Shown one piece after another: positions 5,638 through 10,360 of a stretch of 10,360 bases of DNA (position 1 is its first letter; each line of letters starts with the position of its first letter). The stretch spans positions 1-10,360 of the forward strand of contig CALLNA010000091.1 in NCBI GenBank assembly GCA_938005655.1, read 5' to 3'. This stretch comes from an uncultured Novosphingobium sp. GTDB taxonomy: Bacteria; Pseudomonadota; Alphaproteobacteria; Sphingomonadales; Sphingomonadaceae. A model generated the notes under the pieces. That model had not been told where the DNA came from. It made no database searches and saw nothing but the letters and a program-made list of their open reading frames with translations. The position numbers and the translations under genes are program-made.

Positions 5638-8354
5638 GCTTCCAGCTCCAGTTTCTCGCCGAAGACTTCGGCCCAGGCCGCCGCGACCTCGCGCCGCGCC
5701 CGGGCGAAGCCGTCCAGCAGCGCCTGCCAATCGTCAAACTGGCAGGCCTTGGCAAGGGCCGCCTGCGCCGCGGCCGGCGGCGCCTCGCCATCGGGCGCGA
5801 GAAGGCGGCCGGCGACCAGCAGCCGCGCCAGGGTCTCGCGCGCGCCGATCAGCGCATCGGGGAGGAGCCCGGCCGCGATCAGCGAGGCGATCGCGACCTC
5901 CAGCCCGGAGTGCAGCCCGGCGGCGTGGCGCAATTGCTCATAATGGGTGAGGAATTCGAGGTCGACCAGCCCCCCGCGCGAGAGCTTGGCGTCGAGCGGG
6001 CCCTTGCGGTGCTTGTGCCGGGCCATCTCGGCCCGCATCTCCAGCACGTCGCCGCGCAGCCTGGCCGGATCGCGCGGCTTGAGCAGGGCCTCGCGGACGA
6101 TGCCGTTCAGCTCCTCGCGCGCCGCGGCCGAGCCGAACAGCGGGCGGGCGCGGGTCAGGGCCATGTGCTCCCAGGTCCAGGCCTGCTCCATCTGGTAGCG
6201 GCGGAAGGCCGGGAAGCTGACCGCCAGCGGCCCCTGGGTGCCCGAGGGACGCAGCCGGGTATCGACCTCGTAAAGCGCGCCCTCGGCGGTCGGCACGCTG
6301 AGCGAGGCGCTGACCCGCTGGGCGAGCCGGTTGAAGTAGAGCGCCGCGCTCAGGGGCCGCGGGCCGTCGGATTCGCCGGTGCCCCCAAGGTCGTCGGCGC
6401 CGCTGAACAGGTAGATGAGGTCGAGGTCCGAGGCATGAGTCAGCGCCCCGCCGCCGAGCCGGCCGAGGCCGAGCACGACCAGTTCGCTGCCGGGGATGCG
6501 GCCGTGCGCCTTCTCGAACTCGGCGATCGTCGCGCGGGCGAGGACCTCGATCGCCGCTTCGGCCACGCGGCTCAGCGCCTCGGAGATGTCGAGCGGGTCG
6601 GTCGCCGCCTCGATGAGCTGGACGCCCAGGGTGAAGCGCAGGTCGCCGACCGCGCGCCGCACCCGGTCGAGCAGTTGCTGGTAATCCTCGCCGCTCTCGC
6701 CGTCGGCCATCTGCGCGGCGAGCTGGTCGACCGGGCCGGGGATGTCGAAGGCCGAGGCGTCGATCAGCGGGTCGAGCAGGTCGGCCCGCCGCGCCAGCTC
6801 GTCGGCCAGCGGCGGGGCGAGGCTGAGGATGCGTGCGAGCAGGTCGATCAGCGCGGGCCGCGCCTCCAGCAGGCGGAACAGGTTCACCGCGCTCGGCAGG
6901 TTGGTTAGGAGCTGCTCCCAGCGCAGCACGGCGCGCTCGGGCTCGGGCGCGCCGGCCAGGGCGGCGAGCAGGGCGGGCTGGATCGTGTCGAAGGCGGCGC
7001 GGGCCGCGTCGCTGCGCAGCGCGCGCAGCTTGCCCGAGCGCCAGCCGTCGATCCGCTCGGCAAGGTCCGCGGGGTGGGCGAAGCCGAGGCGGCCCAGCTC
7101 CTCGACCAGGCTTTCGCTGGAGACCGGCAGGGCCGGGCGCGAATCGCTGACGCTCGCCGCGATCAGCGCGTCGTAGCGCGCGCCGACCGCCTCGGTGATC
7201 CCGGTGATCTCGGCGAGCAGGGCCTCATGTCCCGGCAGGCCGTCGAGCTGCGCGACCGAATCGATCGCCGCCCAGTCGGCCGGCAGCTTGTGGGTCTGCT
7301 GGTCGGAGACCATCTGCAAGCGGTGCTCCAGGGCCCGCAGCCGGTCGTAGGCCTCGCCGAGCACGCGGGCGTCCTCGCCGCCGATGATCCCCGCCTCGGC
7401 CAGGGCGTCCAGGCTCGCCCGGGTGCCGCGCAGGCGCAGCGCCGGGTTGCGCCCGCCGTGGATGAGCTGGTGGGTCTGGGCGTAGAACTCGATCTCGCGG
7501 ATGCCGCCGCGGCCCTTCTTGAGGTCGAAGCCGGGGCCGACCAGCATGGCGTGCCTGGTGGTCGAGCGGATCTGCGCGGTCAGCCGGCCGATCTCGGCGA
7601 TGGCGCCGAAGTCCAGGCTCTTGCGCCAGACGAAGGGCCGGATCGCGGCAAGGAAGGCCTCGCCCTTGGCGACGTCGCCGGCGCAGGCCCGCGCCCGGAT
7701 GAAGGCCGCCCGCTCCCAGGCGAGGGCGCTCGATTCGTAATGGGTCAGCGCAGCGTCGAGCGAGATGGCGAGCGGGCTGACCTCCGAGGCGGGGCGCAGC
7801 CGGAGGTCGATGCGGAAGACGTAGCCCTCGTCGGTCGGGCGGGAGAGCGTCTCGATGATCCGCCGGGCGATGCGGTCGGCCGCCTCGCCCGGCTCGTCGC
7901 GCTCGCGGCGCGGGAGCGTGGCGGGATCGTAGAGCAGGATCGGATCGATGTCCGAGCTGTAGTTCAGTTCCCCCGCGCCGTGCTTGCCGAGGGCGAGGGC
8001 GATGAAGCCGGCGGGCTCGGCATCGGGCACCCGCGCGCGGATCGCATCGGCGATCGCGGCGTCGAGCGCGCGGTCGGCCAGCGCGGTCAGCTCGCCGGTG
8101 ACGCGATCCAGCGGGAAGGCGCCGGCAAGGTCGCCGATGGCCAGGGCCAGGGCCAGGGCATGGCGCTCGCGGCGCAGGGCGACCGGCACGTCCGGCGCAT
8201 CGGCGCCCGCGGCCCGCGCCCAGGCCATGGCCTCCTCGCCTTGGCCCGCGGCGAGCAGGGCGGTCAGGTCGGGCAGCCGCTCCAGCGCGCGCGAGAGGAA
8301 CGGGGCATGGGCATGGGCCCGGGCGATCGCACCGGACCAGTCGGGTAGGCTCAT
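5634..8354 (-). CDS. glnE: Bifunctional glutamine synthetase adenylyltransferase/deadenylase
   Basis: Adenylylates glutamine synthetase when nitrogen is plentiful and removes the AMP when it is scarce, under PII protein control. At 906 residues it is full length (E. coli 946). Both nucleotidyltransferase domains are present. The N-terminal deadenylylating domain has ALGKHGAGELNYSSDIDP (121-138; D135 and D137), followed by RLRPASEVSPLAIS and GRGGIREIEF. The C-terminal adenylylating domain has GLGRLGGGALTHASDLDLIY (629-648; D643 and D645), then RLRPSGTQGPLAVS and RGGLVDLEF. The glutamate expected in GGxEL of the second motif is alanine here (GGGAL). The ATG at 8354 gives MSLPDWSGAI; the open frame continues upstream but would run through the divergent deiminase gene. 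There is no Shine-Dalgarno: a hairpin abuts the ATG. The gene leads the glnE-bcp-DUF455 operon. Confidence 0.96.
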   Translation of the reverse strand: MSLPDWSGAIARAHAHAPFLSRALERLPDLTALLAAGQGEEAMAWARAAGADAPDVPVALRRERHALALALAIGDLAGAFPLDRVTGELTALADRALDAAIADAIRARVPDAEPAGFIALALGKHGAGELNYSSDIDPILLYDPATLPRRERDEPGEAADRIARRIIETLSRPTDEGYVFRIDLRLRPASEVSPLAISLDAALTHYESSALAWERAAFIRARACAGDVAKGEAFLAAIRPFVWRKSLDFGAIAEIGRLTAQIRSTTRHAMLVGPGFDLKKGRGGIREIEFYAQTHQLIHGGRNPALRLRGTRASLDALAEAGIIGGEDARVLGEAYDRLRALEHRLQMVSDQQTHKLPADWAAIDSVAQLDGLPGHEALLAEITGITEAVGARYDALIAASVSDSRPALPVSSESLVEELGRLGFAHPADLAERIDGWRSGKLRALRSDAARAAFDTIQPALLAALAGAPEPERAVLRWEQLLTNLPSAVNLFRLLEARPALIDLLARILSLAPPLADELARRADLLDPLIDASAFDIPGPVDQLAAQMADGESGEDYQQLLDRVRRAVGDLRFTLGVQLIEAATDPLDISEALSRVAEAAIEVLARATIAEFEKAHGRIPGSELVVLGLGRLGGGALTHASDLDLIYLFSGADDLGGTGESDGPRPLSAALYFNRLAQRVSASLSVPTAEGALYEVDTRLRPSGTQGPLAVSFPAFRRYQMEQAWTWEHMALTRARPLFGSAAAREELNGIVREALLKPRDPARLRGDVLEMRAEMARHKHRKGPLDAKLSRGGLVDLEFLTHYEQLRHAAGLHSGLEVAIASLIAAGLLPDALIGARETLARLLVAGRLLAPDGEAPPAAAQAALAKACQFDDWQALLDGFARARREVAAAWAEVFGEKLELEA

Positions 8355-8391
8355 CGGCCACAAATGGCCGCTTGCGCCGCTTCCCGCAAGC
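8355..8391. promoter_or_regulatory. Two abutting inverted repeats between glnE and the deiminase gene
   Basis: The 52-base divergent spacer holds CGGCCA-CAAA-TGGCCG (8355-8370) and GCTTGCG-N8-CGCAAGC (8370-8391), both with perfect arms, sharing base 8370. On the glnE side the first hairpin directly touches the ATG and replaces a ribosome binding site. They could be operators for a dimeric regulator or mRNA structures limiting glnE translation. No convincing -35/-10 pair is recognisable for either gene. Confidence 0.5.
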
Positions 8392-8406
8392 ATTAGGGGG
8401 CGGCGC

Positions 8407-9384
8407 ATGGCTTGGCGCTTTCCCCCTGAATGGCACCCGCAGGACTGGCTGTGGATCGGCTTCCCCCACGACGCGGAGGAGTGGCCCGGCTTCCTCGAGG
8501 CGGCGCAGCGCCAGATCGCCGCCTTCGCCAGCGCCGTGGCGGACAGCGGGCAGGAGGTCCGCCTGATCGTCCGCGACGAGGCCAACGAAGCCCGCGCGCG
8601 ATCCTTGGCGAGCGGCAAGGTCGGAATCGAGCGCCGCGCCTATGGCGACATCTGGCTGCGCGACACCGGGCCGCTGGTCCTGACCGACGGCGCGCGGCGG
8701 ATCGCCCGCCGCTTCGGCTTCAACGGCTGGGGCGGCAAGTACCTGATGGCCGGCGACCAGGAGATCGGCGCCGAGCTGGCCCGCGACGCCGGGCTGGACG
8801 TGACCTGCGCCGACTGGGTGCTCGAAGGCGGGGCGCTCGATGCGGACGGCACGGGCCTCGTCGTCACCACCGAGCAATGCCTGCTCAACCCCAACCGCAA
8901 CCCGGCCCTCTCGCGCGGCGGGATCGAGGCGCGGCTGGCGCGCGACCTCGGCTTCGAGCGCGTGCTGTGGCTGGGCGAGGGGCTGGTCAACGACCACACC
9001 GACGGCCACGTCGACAACCTTGCCCGCTTCGTCGCGCCGAACGTCCTCGCCCTGCCGCGCGCGACCGGGGCCGACGATCCCAACGCGGCGATCTACGCCG
9101 ACGCCAGGGCGCGGGCCGAGGCCTTCGGGGTGACGGTGCGCGAGGTCCCCTCGCCCGGCCGGTTGGAGACAAATGGCCGGATCGAGCCGGCGAGCCACAT
9201 GAACTTCGCGGTGACGACGAAGCTGGTCGTGGTCCCGACCTACGGCACCCCGCACGACGCCGAGGGCGTGGCGGCGATCGCCGCGCTGTTCCCCGACCGC
9301 GACACGGTGGGCATCCGCGCGGATGCGGTGCTCGCCGGCGGCGGCAGCTTCCACTGCGCCAGCCAGCAGATGCCGTCCCTCTGA
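8407..9384 (+). CDS. Agmatine deiminase / peptidylarginine deiminase family protein
   Basis: A 325-residue guanidino-group-modifying enzyme (PF04371 family) that most likely hydrolyses agmatine to N-carbamoylputrescine and ammonia in the cytoplasm. Family motifs run in order: D86 in IWLRDTGPL, NGWGGKY (106-112), E140 in LEGGALDADG, H201 and D203 in NDHTDGHVDN, and the catalytic cysteine C317 in GGGSFHCASQQ near the end. The Asp-His-Asp-Cys set is complete, so the enzyme should be active. There is no signal peptide, which argues against the secreted porphyromonad-type peptidylarginine deiminase. The ATG at 8407 has AGGGGG (8395-8400) 6 bases upstream. No N-carbamoylputrescine amidase gene (aguB) is beside it in this window, so I leave the symbol empty; the substrate could be agmatine or another guanidino compound. 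It is divergent from glnE and ends in a hairpin terminator. Confidence 0.9.
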   Translation: MAWRFPPEWHPQDWLWIGFPHDAEEWPGFLEAAQRQIAAFASAVADSGQEVRLIVRDEANEARARSLASGKVGIERRAYGDIWLRDTGPLVLTDGARRIARRFGFNGWGGKYLMAGDQEIGAELARDAGLDVTCADWVLEGGALDADGTGLVVTTEQCLLNPNRNPALSRGGIEARLARDLGFERVLWLGEGLVNDHTDGHVDNLARFVAPNVLALPRATGADDPNAAIYADARARAEAFGVTVREVPSPGRLETNGRIEPASHMNFAVTTKLVVVPTYGTPHDAEGVAAIAALFPDRDTVGIRADAVLAGGGSFHCASQQMPSL

Positions 9385-9407
9385 TCCTCCCCACCGGGGG
9401 AGGATTT
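9384..9407 (+). terminator. Intrinsic terminator of the deiminase gene
   Basis: ATCCTCCCC (9384-9392) pairs perfectly with GGGGAGGAT (9397-9405) around a 4-base loop and runs into TTTACCCTTT. It begins in the stop codon of the deiminase gene. On the minus strand there is no T-run, so it is directional. Similar CCTCCCC/GGGGAGG palindromes may be dispersed in sphingomonad genomes, so it might also be a repeat element. Confidence 0.75.
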
Positions 9408-9444
9408 ACCCTTTGCTAACCCGGCCCGGCGCATCATCGCCGCC

Positions 9445-9561
9445 ATGGCCCGCGCCATCGCCCTCGCCACGACCCTGCGCCTTTCGCCGCTCGAAGCGTT
9501 GCGCGCGGGCATCGTCTGCGGCTGCGCCCTGGCGCTGATCGTCGCGCACTATCCGTTCTAG
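9445..9561 (+). CDS. Possible 38-residue membrane peptide
   Basis: A short open frame starting MARAIALATTLRLSPLEAL and ending in the hydrophobic stretch AGIVCGCALALIVAHYPF, one likely membrane-spanning helix with two cysteines (CGC). Nearly all third codon positions are G or C, as in the real genes here, which supports coding. Against it, no Shine-Dalgarno precedes the ATG and a terminator lies between it and the deiminase gene, so it would need its own promoter, which I do not see. Its stop is 2 bases from the stop of the convergent thrS. I do not recognise the product. If it is not a gene, the 158 bases from 9406 to 9563 hold nothing else visible. Confidence 0.4.
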   Translation: MARAIALATTLRLSPLEALRAGIVCGCALALIVAHYPF

Positions 9562-9563
9562 GG

Positions 9564-10360
9564 TCAGCGCAGGTCGGGCGGGGTCGCCTCGGCCTTGAGC
9601 AGCGCGATCGCCTCATCAAGCGACACGAACTTCTGCCGCTCCTCGCCCAGGGTGCGGATCGCGACCGTGCCTTCCTCGGCCTCGCGCTTGCCGACGACCA
9701 GCAGGTGCGGGACCTTGGCGTGGCTGTGCTCGCGCACCTTGTAGTTGATCTTCTCGTTCCTGAGGTCGGTCTCGACGCGGATGCCGGCGGCCTTGAGCTT
9801 TTCCGCGACTTCCAGCGCATAGCCGTCCGCGTCCGAGACGATCGTCGCGACCACCGCCTGGACCGGGGCGAGCCAGACCGGCAGCCTGCCGGCGAAGTGC
9901 TCGATCAGGATGCCGATGAACCGCTCGTAGGAGCCGAAGATCGCGCGGTGGAGCATGACCGGGCGGTGCTTCTCGCCGTCCTCCGCCACATAGCCCGCGT
10001 CGAGCCGCTCGGGCAGGACGCGGTCGGACTGGATCGTGCCGACCTGCCAGGTCCGCCCAATCGCGTCGGTCAGGTGCCATTCGAGCTTGGGGGCGTAGAA
10101 CGCGCCCTCGCCGGGCAGCTCCTCCCAGCCGAACTCGGGCGTGTTCAGCCCGGCGGCGGCGACGGCGTTGCGCAGCTCATCCTCGGCCTGGTCCCACATC
10201 GCCTCGGTGCCGAAGCGGTTGTCGGGGCGCAGGGCGAGCTTGATCGCGTAGGTGAAGCCGAAGTCCTTGTAGATCCGGTCGGCCAGGGCGCAGAAGGCGC
10301 GGACCTCCTCGACGATCTGGTCCTCGCGGCAGAAGATGTGCGCGTCGTCCTGGGTGAACT
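9564..10360 (-). CDS. thrS: Threonyl-tRNA synthetase, C-terminal part
   Basis: Charges tRNA-Thr with threonine in the cytoplasm. The window holds the last 264 or so residues of a protein usually about 640-670 long; the 5' part lies beyond the right edge, and the reading frame is open to the window end. The visible part starts FTQDDAHIFC in the class II catalytic core and continues through LPGEGAFYAPKLEW. Next comes motif 3 (FGSYERFIGILIEHFAG, with the expected arginine), then PVWLAPVQ opening the anticodon-binding domain, and finally DLRNEKINYKVREH. The editing and TGS domains would be in the missing part. It ends in TGA at 9564-9566, only 2 bases from the stop of a possible convergent small gene, and no terminator is seen for it here. 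Confidence 0.97.
   Translation of the reverse strand, partial: FTQDDAHIFCREDQIVEEVRAFCALADRIYKDFGFTYAIKLALRPDNRFGTEAMWDQAEDELRNAVAAAGLNTPEFGWEELPGEGAFYAPKLEWHLTDAIGRTWQVGTIQSDRVLPERLDAGYVAEDGEKHRPVMLHRAIFGSYERFIGILIEHFAGRLPVWLAPVQAVVATIVSDADGYALEVAEKLKAAGIRVETDLRNEKINYKVREHSHAKVPHLLVVGKREAEEGTVAIRTLGEERQKFVSLDEAIALLKAEATPPDLR

Noticed and set aside
7074..8348. Plus-strand open frame of 424 codons opposite glnE
   Set aside because: Shadow of glnE, which is full length with both catalytic domains; the translation is low-complexity Ala/Gly/Arg/Asp.
8355..8618. 88-residue N-terminal extension of glnE
   Set aside because: It would overlap the divergent deiminase gene and is not GlnE-like; the ATG at 8354 gives a normal length.
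7225..9354. Minus-strand open frame of 709 codons across glnE and the deiminase gene
   Set aside because: It spans two genes that have clear products in other frames, and its translation is repetitive and Arg/Pro-rich.
1..10360. Mobile element, CRISPR array, tRNA or defence island
   Set aside because: No transposase or integrase, no regular repeats, no tRNA cloverleaf found by eye, and uniform base composition with core genes throughout.

Overview
This window is from a GC-rich alphaproteobacterial chromosome, most likely a member of the Sphingomonadales. The evidence is the strong G/C bias at third codon positions, the character of the GlnE, MurA, GalU and M23 peptidase sequences, and an alphaproteobacterial-type ribbon-helix-helix protein beside a PhaB-type reductase. 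I see no integrase, transposase, tRNA, CRISPR array or compositional break. It looks like a stable core segment, not an accessory island.

Layout. Positions 1-625 (+) hold the 3' end of a phaB-like acetoacetyl-CoA reductase gene followed closely by a small ribbon-helix-helix gene. Positions 632-2233 (-) hold murA and, downstream of it, a small membrane-anchored protein of unknown function with a very good ribosome binding site. murA and galU (2340-3257, +) diverge from a 106-base region rich in GANTC sites. Between galU and the convergent M23 peptidase gene (3495-4226, -) lies about 240 bases without a gene. It contains a 25-bp near-perfect hairpin, further nested pairings and a terminator-like stem. 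This is the most interesting part of the window and resembles a 6S-type or other structured small RNA.

Positions 4376-8354 (-) are a tightly packed operon glnE-bcp-DUF455, whose genes overlap by 4 bases at each junction (ATGA, GTGA). The secreted M23 peptidase gene lies 149 bases downstream on the same strand. From 8407 (+) runs a divergent agmatine/peptidylarginine deiminase-family gene ending in a clear hairpin terminator, then a possible 38-residue membrane peptide, and finally the 3' part of thrS (-), cut by the window end.

Functionally the window mixes cell envelope synthesis and remodelling (MurA, GalU, M23 peptidase), nitrogen control (GlnE, acting on glutamine synthetase), guanidino-nitrogen metabolism (deiminase), peroxide defence (single-cysteine Bcp), a ferritin-like putative di-iron protein, storage polymer metabolism (PhaB) and translation (ThrRS). 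I do not see a clear new multi-gene system. The candidates for something undescribed are the structured RNA after galU, the two abutting hairpins between glnE and the deiminase gene, and the two small membrane proteins.
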